Shown: piece by piece, positions 53,135 to 61,733 of the stretch | Position numbering within the stretch: the stretch's first letter is position 1 | How the letters are laid out: each line of letters starts with the position of its first letter | Source of the DNA: Candidatus Lustribacter telmatis | GTDB taxonomy: Bacteria > Vulcanimicrobiota > Vulcanimicrobiia > Vulcanimicrobiales > Vulcanimicrobiaceae | NCBI GenBank assembly: GCA_003164045.1 | Contig: PLRU01000071.1 | Location: 180,383-244,382, forward strand | Direction: 5' to 3' | Length of the DNA: 64,000 bases | Program-made: the position numbers and the translations under genes | The notes under the pieces: generated by a model | Databases searched by the model: none | What the model saw: the letters and a program-made list of their open reading frames with translations, nothing else | What the model was told of the DNA's origin: nothing

Positions 53135-54820
53135 CTAAACGGCGCCGAAGCTTTGGCGTTTGAAACTGACCATCTGCAAGAGCGTGTCGGCGCGCTCGTT
53201 GCCCGTTTCTACATCGACGAGCACGTTGACGACCGCCGGCTTACCGGCGCGCACCGCCGCGAGCGCCCGATCGAAAGCCGGACCGATATCGGCCGGCGTG
53301 GCCGCGAACTCGCCGTGACATTCGAGGCTTTCGGCAGTGAGGTCGTAGCGGCTCTGGTTGAGCGCGACCCCGGTCGTCCCCTTAAAGAGGCGCATGGTGA
53401 TAACGCGGCTCGATCCCCACGCACCGTCGTTCGCGACCATCACGAAAATCGGCAGGCCGTGCAGCGATGCGGTCGCGAGTTCCCCAAGATACTGCCCGAA
53501 CGCACCGTCGCCGGTGCCGAGACAGACCATGCGGTTGATGCCGTCTTCGGCAAACGCGGCGGCGGCACCGATCGCGTGCGGCAAACCGACGCCCATCGCG
53601 CCGAACGGTTCGTGATCGAGATAGCCGGGCGACGTGGTGCAACGCGAGATCGCCTTGTACCAATTGTTCGAATTTGCGCCGTCGCCAACCCACAGCGCAT
53701 CGGCGGGAACGCGCGCTTTGAGTTCGCGCGCCATGCGCAGCGGGTGGGCTTGTCCCGTTTCGGAGCGGCCGGATTCCTCGATGCGTGCTAAGCGTGGCTT
53801 CACCGCATCGGCGACCCAGGCTGCGCTCCACTTCGGCTTGCTCGCTGCCAGGCCGTCGGCAATCGCTTCGAGCCCCAGCCGCACGTCGCCGGCCATCGGC
53901 GCGGCGACGACCCGATTGCGGCCGATCTCTTGCGCCTCATCGTAGATCTGCACGAAACGCGTCGCCTGCGAAAACACGGGCGCATCGCCGTAGCCGATCG
54001 AGCCTTCCATACGGCCGCCGGCGAGAATGACGACATCGGCGTCGCGCAGCGCGATGTTGCCGATCGGAAACGCCCACACCGCCGCGTCGTCTTCGGGCAG
54101 CATGCCGCGCGCCGGTCCTTGGAGCAGCACCGGAATGCCGAACTCGCGCTTCATCCGTTCGATCGCCGGAGCGGCGTGCGACCAATACGCGCCACGTCCC
54201 GCAACCAAGATCGGCCGCTTCGCGCCGGCGAGCAGCTCGACGGCGCGCTTCACATCGTCCGGCGCGGGAGCGGGCGCGTGCGCGCGCAACAACGGTCCGA
54301 GTGACGCGGCAGCAGCCGTCTCATCAACCGTCGCCGTGGCCACGTCGCGCGGAATATCGAGCAGCACCGGCCCCGGCTGACCGGAGAGCGCGATGCGCGC
54401 GGCCATGTCGATGTACTCGCCCAGCCGCGCCGGGTCGTGCACGGCCTGCGCCCACTTGGTGATCGAGCGAACCAGCCGCACGTGATCGAGTTCTTGCTGC
54501 GGCCGGCTGTCGAGCATCGCCGTCGGATTGCGGCCGGAAAAGATCAGCACGGGTGAGCAGGCATCGAAGGCGCTGGCGATTCCACCGACCGAATTCGCCA
54601 GACCGGGTCCGGCGGTTACGCAGGCGACGCCGAGCGTCCGGCGCGTGTACGCGTAGGCGTCGGCCGCGGTAACCACGGGGCTCTCGTGGCGCATGTGGAT
54701 GAGACGCATGCCGCGCCGGTCGAGCGCGCCGAAAAATGATTCGAGGTGTCCCGGCAATCCGAACACGGTTCGCACGCCTTGGCGTTCGACCGCGGCCGCC
54801 ATGAGATCGGCTCCCAGCAT
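53135..54820 (-). CDS. Thiamine diphosphate-dependent enzyme (acetolactate synthase-like)
   Basis: 561 residues in the three-domain ThDP layout. The cofactor-activating Glu46 lies in MRHESPVVTAADAYAY, the central domain in RPILVAGRGAYW, and the ThDP motif starts with GDG at 437-439 and ends NDGAWG. It could be an acetolactate synthase, oxalyl/2-hydroxyacyl-CoA lyase or sulfoacetaldehyde-type enzyme. No regulatory subunit is adjacent, which argues against biosynthetic IlvB. First gene of the minus-strand catabolic run. Confidence 0.83.
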   Translation of the reverse strand: MLGADLMAAAVERQGVRTVFGLPGHLESFFGALDRRGMRLIHMRHESPVVTAADAYAYTRRTLGVACVTAGPGLANSVGGIASAFDACSPVLIFSGRNPTAMLDSRPQQELDHVRLVRSITKWAQAVHDPARLGEYIDMAARIALSGQPGPVLLDIPRDVATATVDETAAAASLGPLLRAHAPAPAPDDVKRAVELLAGAKRPILVAGRGAYWSHAAPAIERMKREFGIPVLLQGPARGMLPEDDAAVWAFPIGNIALRDADVVILAGGRMEGSIGYGDAPVFSQATRFVQIYDEAQEIGRNRVVAAPMAGDVRLGLEAIADGLAASKPKWSAAWVADAVKPRLARIEESGRSETGQAHPLRMARELKARVPADALWVGDGANSNNWYKAISRCTTSPGYLDHEPFGAMGVGLPHAIGAAAAFAEDGINRMVCLGTGDGAFGQYLGELATASLHGLPIFVMVANDGAWGSSRVITMRLFKGTTGVALNQSRYDLTAESLECHGEFAATPADIGPAFDRALAAVRAGKPAVVNVLVDVETGNERADTLLQMVSFKRQSFGAV

Positions 54821-54891
54821 ACCCCGGATTATTGTTTAATGACTGATCGACCCCTTCGGCCTAACGCGCGAGGGCAGCTATTGCGGAGTGG

Positions 54892-55464
54892 TTAGGCCGG
54901 TACTCCGGCTTCGTCGAGCCAGGTGATCGTGCTCGCGACTTCGCGGCCGCGTGCCGGCGGTTCTTCTTTCGCTACGGCGCCGAGATACACGAACGCGATC
55001 ACGCGATCGCTTTCGTCGATGCCGAGAAAACGTTTCACCTCGGCGTTGTAAACGATCTTGCCCGTCTTCCACGCCGCACTCAGGCCCTTGGCGTGCGCGG
55101 CGAGCAGCAAGTTCTGCACCGCTGCGGCGGTAGCGGTGAGATCTTCTTCGGCAGTCACGGGATTTGCGTCGGTGCGCGTGCTCACCACGATGATCGCCGG
55201 CGCGCGCATCGGTTTCTTGCCCTCGCCTTCCATTACGGCTGCGCGTGCGGCCGGTTCGGCTTTCGCTGCGGCTTCGCGACCCCAGACTTCACCGAGTTTT
55301 TCGCGCGCGGCACCGGTGACGACGGTGAAGCGCCAGGGCTGCGTGAGCTTGTGATTCGGCGCCCAGGTTGCAGCCTCGATCAGCTCGGTGATCGTCTCGC
55401 GCGGCACGTCACCCGTGCTCTTGCCGATCGTACGGCGCGTGCGGATCGCTTCAAACGTTTCCAT
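54892..55464 (-). CDS. Nitroreductase-family FMN protein
   Basis: 190 residues. METFEAIRTRRTIGK at the N-terminus (phosphate/FMN-binding Arg cluster), ATWAPNHKLTQPWRFTVV and GLSAAWKTGKIVYNAEV are family hallmarks. Reduces nitro compounds, quinones or flavin using NAD(P)H; substrate unknown. The cupin gene ends five bases before its start, so they are cotranscribed. Confidence 0.87.
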   Translation of the reverse strand: METFEAIRTRRTIGKSTGDVPRETITELIEAATWAPNHKLTQPWRFTVVTGAAREKLGEVWGREAAAKAEPAARAAVMEGEGKKPMRAPAIIVVSTRTDANPVTAEEDLTATAAAVQNLLLAAHAKGLSAAWKTGKIVYNAEVKRFLGIDESDRVIAFVYLGAVAKEEPPARGREVASTITWLDEAGVPA

Positions 55465-55468
55465 AGAA

Positions 55469-55819
55469 TCAGCTCCTGCTGTAGTAGCGGACTTCGAACG
55501 TCACGCAGCCGCCGTCGCTTTTCCACGGACCGTGACGCATACCGGGCGGACGGCACGCGTATTCGCCGGCGTGAAATGTCTGGTTGAGCTCGAGATCGGT
55601 AAACGATCCCTCGAGGATGTAGACTTCTTCCCAGAAGTCGTGCACTTGCACGCCGTTGGGCGTCGTATCGCAGCCGGGCGGAAACGTAAGAATGCGGGTC
55701 GCGACGTTGGCGCTCGGATCTTTGGCCAGAACGCGCTCCGTCATGCCCACGTCGGCGCCGGGAACCTTCGTCCAGCCGATTTGCGTGACGGGGAAAAATT
55801 CGTGCTCGGGTTTTGCCAT
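55469..55819 (-). CDS. Cupin-domain protein (ChrR-like)
   Basis: 116 residues from ATG 55819. Metal-binding cupin pattern: TFPPGCDTTPNGVQVHDFWEEVYILEG and CRPPGMRHGPW. Such proteins serve as small dioxygenases, isomerases or sensors. The start overlaps the DUF2848 stop by one base (TAATG). Confidence 0.75.
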   Translation of the reverse strand: MAKPEHEFFPVTQIGWTKVPGADVGMTERVLAKDPSANVATRILTFPPGCDTTPNGVQVHDFWEEVYILEGSFTDLELNQTFHAGEYACRPPGMRHGPWKSDGGCVTFEVRYYSRS

Positions 55820-56475
55820 TAGATTCTTTCCTGAACGGTCGTCGTGTAGTCGAGGGTCAACGGCGCCGCGAGCGGCCCGCCGCTGATCTTGGCGGAAAAT
55901 TTCGAACCGAAGCGGAAGCCGTGCGTCAACAGCGGCACGGTGCCGCACGACAGCACGAACGACGACGCTAGGGTACGCTCGCGGAAGCCGGCGAGCAGCA
56001 ATCGCAGCGGCATGATCTGCGCGACCGACCCCGACTGATACGGCTCGCCGTCGATCCAGCTTTCGAGCTTGAGCGCGTCGAACGTCTCGTCGAGTTCGGA
56101 GATGCGCACGAGCGTGCGGCCCAGCGGTTTCGGACAGACGCGTTTGCTTGTCGCAATATCTTCTCGTTCCACATCGCGCGCGGTATGGTCGCTGCCGATC
56201 CCGAGATACAGCCGCCCATTCACCCCGATCAAGATCGGTTCGACTTCACCGCAGCTCTGCGGCGACGTAACGGCGATCGTATCGGCGGTGGTCAGGTTCG
56301 CGGTGGGCATCTCGTACCACATCGGCACTTCCGGCGGCGGCGCGATCCCTTCGCGCGCGAGCTCGTCGATGTGCTTCTGCACCATCGCGCGATCTCGGCC
56401 GGTGTACCCGGCGATGGTGAACGCCTCGGGCGTCAGTTCAACGCTCGCACCGCGTTCGTCGGTAAATTGCAACAT
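55819..56475 (-). CDS. DUF2848 family protein
   Basis: 218 residues. ILIGVNGRLYLGIGSDHTARDVE, SKRVCPKPLGRT and YQSGSVAQIMPLRLLL are typical for DUF2848, a family related to fumarylacetoacetate hydrolases but without known activity. Placed upstream of the cupin and nitroreductase genes in one transcript. Confidence 0.75.
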   Translation of the reverse strand: MLQFTDERGASVELTPEAFTIAGYTGRDRAMVQKHIDELAREGIAPPPEVPMWYEMPTANLTTADTIAVTSPQSCGEVEPILIGVNGRLYLGIGSDHTARDVEREDIATSKRVCPKPLGRTLVRISELDETFDALKLESWIDGEPYQSGSVAQIMPLRLLLAGFRERTLASSFVLSCGTVPLLTHGFRFGSKFSAKISGGPLAAPLTLDYTTTVQERI

Positions 56476-56490
56476 GCTAAACGAATCGTG

Positions 56491-58164
56491 CTACGTCGGG
56501 CGGCGCGAACCTTCAGCGCAGCGGGGTCCATCGATGTGGATGACCGCAACGCCGCGCGCTTGGCCGACCGTTGCGCTGTGCCGGCCTTCCGCTGCGACGA
56601 GCCGCGTCAGCGCGGGCACGTCGGCGAGCCGCGTCACCAGAAACAGATCCGGCGGCGCGCAGCTCGAGACGCGAAAATCCGAGTTGTCCTCTTCGAGCGT
56701 GACGACGCCCGGCGCCGTATAGAAGATCAGCGCGTACGTGCCCGCAACGCCGCGCACCCCGACGACGGAACCGGGCGAACGCTGAGCTTGAATGATGGCC
56801 GCGAGCGGCGGAATCGGCTTGAGGGCCTCCGCCGCCGGCTCGGCAACGAACGCGATGAAGAGCACGAGCGCACCCGAGGTTGCGCCGAGCACGTACGGCG
56901 CAAGCCAATTCCAGTTCCGGGTCGCAACCGCCGCAACCGTCACGAGCGAACCGATGAGCATCAGTACGCCCAGCACCTCGACTTGCGGACCCACGATCGC
57001 CGTCGCGCTTTCGTAATGGTTGTTTCGAATGAAGATCACAATCGCGATGCCGAGCGCGCCGATGAACAGCGGAATCGTCAGCGCGCTGGCGATCGCCGCG
57101 CGCCGGTCGTCCGCATCCGCAACGCGCTCGAACCAGAGCGCGACCACGATCGCCAGCGCCGGCAGTATCAAGGCGACGTAGTTGGGCAGCTTCGTTTGCG
57201 CGAAGCTAAAGAAGACGAGCGGTGCGACGATCCACACGATCGCGAGCCGGTCGAGCGAGCCCGCGCGCGTGCGCGCCGCGCCGATCGCGCTACCGGCCGC
57301 AACCGGCACGAACGCGATCCAGGGAAAGAAGCCGAGAATGACGACCGGCACGTAATACCACCATGGGCCGCGCTGGTTCTCGATCACGCCGGTGTAGCGG
57401 CCGATCGTGTAGTGCCCGATCAGTTCACCGGCGGCGGTCGGACCAACGCGAATTGCTTCGAGCACGAACCACGGCGCGGCGATGACGAAGAACAACACGC
57501 ATGCGCCAAACAGCGTCGCGGCGGGGGGCACGGCGATCGGTGCGCCGCTGCGCCACTCCCACGCGAGCCACACGCCGATCACCAGCACGACGATCACCGG
57601 CGCAACCGGCCCCTTCACCAGCATGCCGCACGCCAGCGCCAGCGTTCCGCACAAAAATGCGGTCGAACGCCGCCGCGCGTCGTCGGGATGATCGTGCTGC
57701 TGCAGCGCGCGGAACCAGCACAAGATCGCGATGACGACGCACAGATCGAGCAGCGCGTCCATGATCGCGAGGCGGCCCACGATGGCCTGCATCAGGCTCG
57801 TCGAGAGCGCGATCGCCGCAACGGTCCCGGCGCGCGTACCGGCGACGCGGGCGGTCGCGTAGCCGAGCGCCCCGCCCATCGCGATCGTGGCCAGCGCCGC
57901 CGGCAGCCGCAGCGCGAAGGCCGTGACGCCGAGCAGCTTCGCGAACAGGGCCGCGATCCAGAAGAAAAGGGGCGGTTGGATGAACCACTCGGCTCCATTG
58001 AGGTGCATGACGACCCAATCGTGCATGACCAGCACTTCACGGGCGACCTCGCCGTAGACGGTCTCGCTGTTATCCCATAGCGTGCCGTTGCCGAGTCCCG
58101 GGAGCGTGATAATGGCGGCAAAGAGCGCACCGAGGATCGCTGCACGCACCGGGACGAAACGCAT
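56491..58164 (-). CDS. GT39/ArnT-like membrane glycosyltransferase
   Basis: 557 residues with 11-12 predicted membrane helices. The first loop NGTLWDNSETVYGEVAREVL carries the Asp/Glu pair of the PMT/ArnT catalytic site, and PPLFFWIAALFAKLLGV follows. These enzymes move a sugar from a polyprenyl-phosphate donor to lipid or protein outside the membrane. It is divergent from the tetrapyrrole operon and 15 bases upstream of the DUF2848 start on the same strand. Confidence 0.85.
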   Translation of the reverse strand: MRFVPVRAAILGALFAAIITLPGLGNGTLWDNSETVYGEVAREVLVMHDWVVMHLNGAEWFIQPPLFFWIAALFAKLLGVTAFALRLPAALATIAMGGALGYATARVAGTRAGTVAAIALSTSLMQAIVGRLAIMDALLDLCVVIAILCWFRALQQHDHPDDARRRSTAFLCGTLALACGMLVKGPVAPVIVVLVIGVWLAWEWRSGAPIAVPPAATLFGACVLFFVIAAPWFVLEAIRVGPTAAGELIGHYTIGRYTGVIENQRGPWWYYVPVVILGFFPWIAFVPVAAGSAIGAARTRAGSLDRLAIVWIVAPLVFFSFAQTKLPNYVALILPALAIVVALWFERVADADDRRAAIASALTIPLFIGALGIAIVIFIRNNHYESATAIVGPQVEVLGVLMLIGSLVTVAAVATRNWNWLAPYVLGATSGALVLFIAFVAEPAAEALKPIPPLAAIIQAQRSPGSVVGVRGVAGTYALIFYTAPGVVTLEEDNSDFRVSSCAPPDLFLVTRLADVPALTRLVAAEGRHSATVGQARGVAVIHIDGPRCAEGSRRPT

Positions 58165-58223
58165 CTGTCGGCGGGTTAGTCGTGATTACACGGAGTCCCC
58201 GGCGCCGCGCTGAAAGGACCCTG

Positions 58224-60155
58224 GTGTTTCCGATTTCTCTCACGCTGACCGACCGGCGCGTCGTCGTCGTCGGCGGCGGTCCGGTGGCCGAGCGTAAGGT
58301 CCGCGCCCTGCGCGAGGCCCGCGCCCGCGTGACCGTGATCAGTCCCGATCTCACCCGCGAACTCGCCCGGGCGGCAGAAGCCGGCGAGATCGTCTGGACG
58401 GCCCGTCTGTTCGCGTTCGGGGACTGCGCGGGCGCGCTCTTGGCGTTTGCGGCCACCGATGACGCCGGGATCAACGCCGCGGTCGTGGTCGACGCGCACA
58501 AGCACGGGATCCTCGTTAACGATGCGGCCGATTCCGGCCGCGGCGACTTCATCACCCCGGCCGTGCACCGCGCCGGCAGCCTCACCGTCACGGTCGATTC
58601 ATCGGGCCTCTCGCCCAGTTTTACCGCCCGCATTCGCGACGAACTCGCCGTGCAGTTCGATGCGCGCTACGCGCGCGCGGCCGCGACGCTCGGCGCGCTG
58701 CGCGAACGCGTACTCGTGGTCGTGCCGCTCGATCGCCGTGCAGCCGTCATGCGTCACTTCGCGGAGCGCGACATCGACGATCTCGCCTCGATGCCGCCTG
58801 GTGCGATCGAACACGAAGTGGAACGCGCGGTCGATACGATCGGCGGCGTACGTCCGAGCGAACTCTCTACACTCGTGTGCGCGACACGCGCGAGCGCACT
58901 CGCGATGTGGCAGACGCGTTCGGTGATGGCACAACTTGCGGGCGGCGGCATTCCGTCAACCGTGTTGACCGTCACGACGAAGGGCGACACGATCCAGGAT
59001 CGCCCGCTCGCCGCGATCGGCGCCGACGGCGTGTTCGTGAAAGAATTGGAACGCGCGCTGCGCGAAGGCCGCGCCGACTACGCCGTGCATTCGTGCAAGG
59101 ATCTCCCGAGCACGCTGCCCGACGACATGGTGATCGCCGCGATCGGCAAACGGGAAGATCCGCGCGATGCGTTTTGCAGCGATCACTACGCCTCGTTCGA
59201 AGCGCTGCCGCCCGGCGCTCGCGTCGGCACGTCGAGCCCGCGCCGGCGCGCGTTGCTCCGCGCCTTGCGGCCCGACCTCACGTATCTCGATATTCGCGGC
59301 AACGTCGACACGCGTCTGCGCAAACTTGCCGACGGCGAATACGATGCGATCGTTCTCGCCGCCGCGGGTCTCAAGCGCTTGGAGTTATCGGCGACGCACA
59401 CCGTTCCGTTTGCGCTCGACCTGCTCGTACCAGCGGTCGCGCAGGGCGCGCTCGCGATCGAGATGCGCGCCGGCGATCCGCGCATCAAGCGCGTCCGCGA
59501 ACTGCTCAACGATCCGCTCAGCGAGCTTGCCGTGCATACCGAACGCGCGTTTCTGCGCACGCTGCGCGGCGGCTGTGCGGTGCCGGTCGGCGCGCACGCC
59601 ACCTACGACGGCGAGTTTCTGCTGATGCATGCCGCCATCGCCGCTGCCGACGGATCGACGGTCGTGCGCGGCGACCGGCGCGTGACGACGACGTCGGCCA
59701 AGGAAATGGAAGCCACCGGCGTCGCGCTGGCGGAAGCGATGCTTGCCGAAGGCGGCGCCGCGCTGCTCGACGCACCCGAGGCCGGGCACGCGGGCGTGCT
59801 GGCCGGCCAGCTGTTCTTGCTGCCGCGCACGGTGGAGCGGCCGAGCCGCATCGCGGCCGCGCTGCGCGAGGCGGGCGCGGAAGTCATCGAGGCCGTCGAC
59901 GGCGCCGCGGCCCTGGCCGCCCTGGCCGGCCGCACGCCGAACGCGATCCTCTTCCCCTCATCGGGTTCCGTACGAGCGATAGCGGCCTATCTCGCCGAAC
60001 GTCACGGAGCGCGCCCGCTCATCGCGGCGATGGGGCCGCTCTCGGCCGCGGCGGCAAAGGACGCCGGCTGGCCGGCCGACGTGATCGCCCCGGAAGCCGA
60101 CGTGGCCGCGTTCGTCCACACCGTTACGCATTTCGTCCTGGAGCACACCAAATGA
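58224..60155 (+). CDS. hemC: Fused precorrin-2 dehydrogenase (CysG-N) / HemC / half-HemD
   Basis: 643 residues from GTG 58224 (AAAGGA five bases upstream; an ATG at 58182 would add 14). Residues 1-~205: siroheme synthase N-terminal domain with NAD motif VVVVGGGPVAERK and ATDDAGINAAV. Residues ~214-520: porphobilinogen deaminase, with ATRASALAMWQT, AVHSCKDLPS, VGTSSPRRRALL, LDIRGNVDTRL and the dipyrromethane Cys451 in LRGGCAVPVGAH. Residues ~526-643: a segment like only the second half of uroporphyrinogen-III synthase (FLLPRTVERPS; NAILFPSSGSVRA; AAMGPLSAAAAKDAG). Overlaps hemB (ATGA). Confidence 0.88.
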   Translation: MFPISLTLTDRRVVVVGGGPVAERKVRALREARARVTVISPDLTRELARAAEAGEIVWTARLFAFGDCAGALLAFAATDDAGINAAVVVDAHKHGILVNDAADSGRGDFITPAVHRAGSLTVTVDSSGLSPSFTARIRDELAVQFDARYARAAATLGALRERVLVVVPLDRRAAVMRHFAERDIDDLASMPPGAIEHEVERAVDTIGGVRPSELSTLVCATRASALAMWQTRSVMAQLAGGGIPSTVLTVTTKGDTIQDRPLAAIGADGVFVKELERALREGRADYAVHSCKDLPSTLPDDMVIAAIGKREDPRDAFCSDHYASFEALPPGARVGTSSPRRRALLRALRPDLTYLDIRGNVDTRLRKLADGEYDAIVLAAAGLKRLELSATHTVPFALDLLVPAVAQGALAIEMRAGDPRIKRVRELLNDPLSELAVHTERAFLRTLRGGCAVPVGAHATYDGEFLLMHAAIAAADGSTVVRGDRRVTTTSAKEMEATGVALAEAMLAEGGAALLDAPEAGHAGVLAGQLFLLPRTVERPSRIAAALREAGAEVIEAVDGAAALAALAGRTPNAILFPSSGSVRAIAAYLAERHGARPLIAAMGPLSAAAAKDAGWPADVIAPEADVAAFVHTVTHFVLEHTK

Positions 60156-61141
60156 ACGTCGCCGAACGTCTCGGCTTAGTGAACCGTCCGCGCCGCTTGC
60201 GATCGAGCGCCGCGATGCGCGGGCTCGTGCGCGAAACGCGCGTGAACCGCGACGGTCTCGTGCAGCCGCTGTTCATCGTCGACGGCAAGAACATCGTGCA
60301 GCCGATTAGCTCGATGCCGGGCGTCTCGCGGCTCTCGGTCGACGCGGCCGTGCGCGAGTGCCGCGAACTCGATGACGCGGGCGTAAAAGCCGTGCTGCTG
60401 TTCGGAATTCCCGACTTCAAAGATGCAATCGCCACCAGTAACTACGATCCGAACGGCGTCGTGCAGCGCGCCGCGAGCGCGATCAAGGACGCGCTGCCGC
60501 ACATGCTGGTAATCGCCGACCTGTGCAATTGCGAATACACCGATCACGGCCACTGCGGCATCATCGGGCCCGACGGCGACGTGGACAACGATGCGTCGGT
60601 CGAACTGCTCGTGAAGACGGCGCTCACGTACGCGCGCGCGGGCATCGACTGCGTCGCACCCTCCGACATGATGGATGGCCGCGTCGGCGCGATTCGCCAA
60701 GCTTTAGACGCCGAAGGCTTCATCAAGACGACGATCATGTCGTACGCGGCAAAGTACGCGTCGGGCTTCTACGGTCCGTTCCGCGAAGCGGCCGACTCAA
60801 CGCCGAGCTTCGGCGACCGCCGCACGTATCAGATGGATCCGGCCAACGGCCGCGAGGCGCTGCGCGAAGTGGCGCTCGACATCGCCGAAGGCGCCGACAT
60901 CGTGATGGTCAAGCCCGCGCTCGCCTACATGGACCTGATCCGGCGCGTGCGCGACGCCTGCGACGTTCCGGTTGCGTGCTACAACGTCAGCGGCGAATAC
61001 GCGATGGTGAAGGCCGCGGCCCAACGCGGCTGGATCGAAGAAGAACGCATCGTGGATGAAATGCTGACCGGCTTCGCCCGCGCCGGCGCCGACATCATCA
61101 TCACATATTTCGCTAAAGAGTACTTGAAGCGCAATGCCTGA
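60152..61141 (+). CDS. hemB: Porphobilinogen synthase
   Basis: 329 residues. RPRRLRSSAAMRGLVRET, DLCNCEYTDHGHCG (zinc/metal loop cysteines), CVAPSDMMDGRVGAIR, SYAAKYASGFYGPFREAA (first Schiff-base Lys) and MVKPALAYMDLI (second Lys) identify it. It condenses two 5-aminolevulinates. Overlaps the HemC fusion and the mobA-like gene, so the operon is translationally coupled. Confidence 0.97.
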   Translation: MNVAERLGLVNRPRRLRSSAAMRGLVRETRVNRDGLVQPLFIVDGKNIVQPISSMPGVSRLSVDAAVRECRELDDAGVKAVLLFGIPDFKDAIATSNYDPNGVVQRAASAIKDALPHMLVIADLCNCEYTDHGHCGIIGPDGDVDNDASVELLVKTALTYARAGIDCVAPSDMMDGRVGAIRQALDAEGFIKTTIMSYAAKYASGFYGPFREAADSTPSFGDRRTYQMDPANGREALREVALDIAEGADIVMVKPALAYMDLIRRVRDACDVPVACYNVSGEYAMVKAAAQRGWIEEERIVDEMLTGFARAGADIIITYFAKEYLKRNA

Positions 61142-61733
61142 TACGCCGCCGGCCGTGACGGTAATCGTCCTCGCCGGCGGCGAGGCGACGCGGTTCCCGG
61201 GGAAACTCTACATGGATGCGGGCGACCTTCCGCTACTCGTGCGCGTGTACCGCAATTCCGGCGCCGGCCGGCCCACGTTGATCTCGTGCAAGGGCGCGCT
61301 GCCCTACGAAATCGATCTCCTGATCGACGCGCCGGCCGTGGTGGATCGCTGGCCGATGCGTGGTCCGCTCTCGGGCCTGCTCTCGACCATGAGCGAGGTT
61401 CGCACGCCGTGGGTGTTTGCCGTCGCCGGCGACGCGCCGTTCGTCGATGCGGCCTTCATCGATAGGCTCGAAGCCCAGATTCAGCCGGGCGATGAAGCCA
61501 TCGTGCCGCGTCATATGCGCGATGGTCAGCTCGAGATCGAGCCGCTGGCGGCGCTCTACCGCTGCGAGGCTTTTCTGCGCGAAGGATTGCCGATGCTCTC
61601 AGGCGGGCATGGTTCACTGCATATGGTCATCGATCGTTTGAACGCGCGTTTTGTCGACATCGCCGACGAACGTATTTTTGCCAACGTCAATACGCCGGCC
61701 GACTACAACGCCGTGCGCGAGGTACTGCAATGA
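61134..61733 (+). CDS. mobA: MobA-like molybdenum cofactor nucleotidyltransferase
   Basis: 199 residues. VTVIVLAGGEATRFPGK is the NTP-binding loop (the usual GxSxRMGxxK is changed to GEATRFPGK), and VAGDAPFVD supplies the Mg2+ Asp. MobA adds GMP to molybdopterin; related MocA enzymes use CTP. It overlaps hemB by eight bases and hemL by four, so it is embedded in the haem operon. Two molybdenum hydroxylases in the window would need such an enzyme (the xanthine dehydrogenase family often uses MCD). Confidence 0.75.
   Translation: MPDTPPAVTVIVLAGGEATRFPGKLYMDAGDLPLLVRVYRNSGAGRPTLISCKGALPYEIDLLIDAPAVVDRWPMRGPLSGLLSTMSEVRTPWVFAVAGDAPFVDAAFIDRLEAQIQPGDEAIVPRHMRDGQLEIEPLAALYRCEAFLREGLPMLSGGHGSLHMVIDRLNARFVDIADERIFANVNTPADYNAVREVLQ

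Noticed and set aside
56185-58080. 631-codon plus-strand open frame opposite the glycosyltransferase
   Set aside because: It has extreme Arg/His/Asp content and no domain signature; the minus strand encodes a recognisable membrane enzyme.
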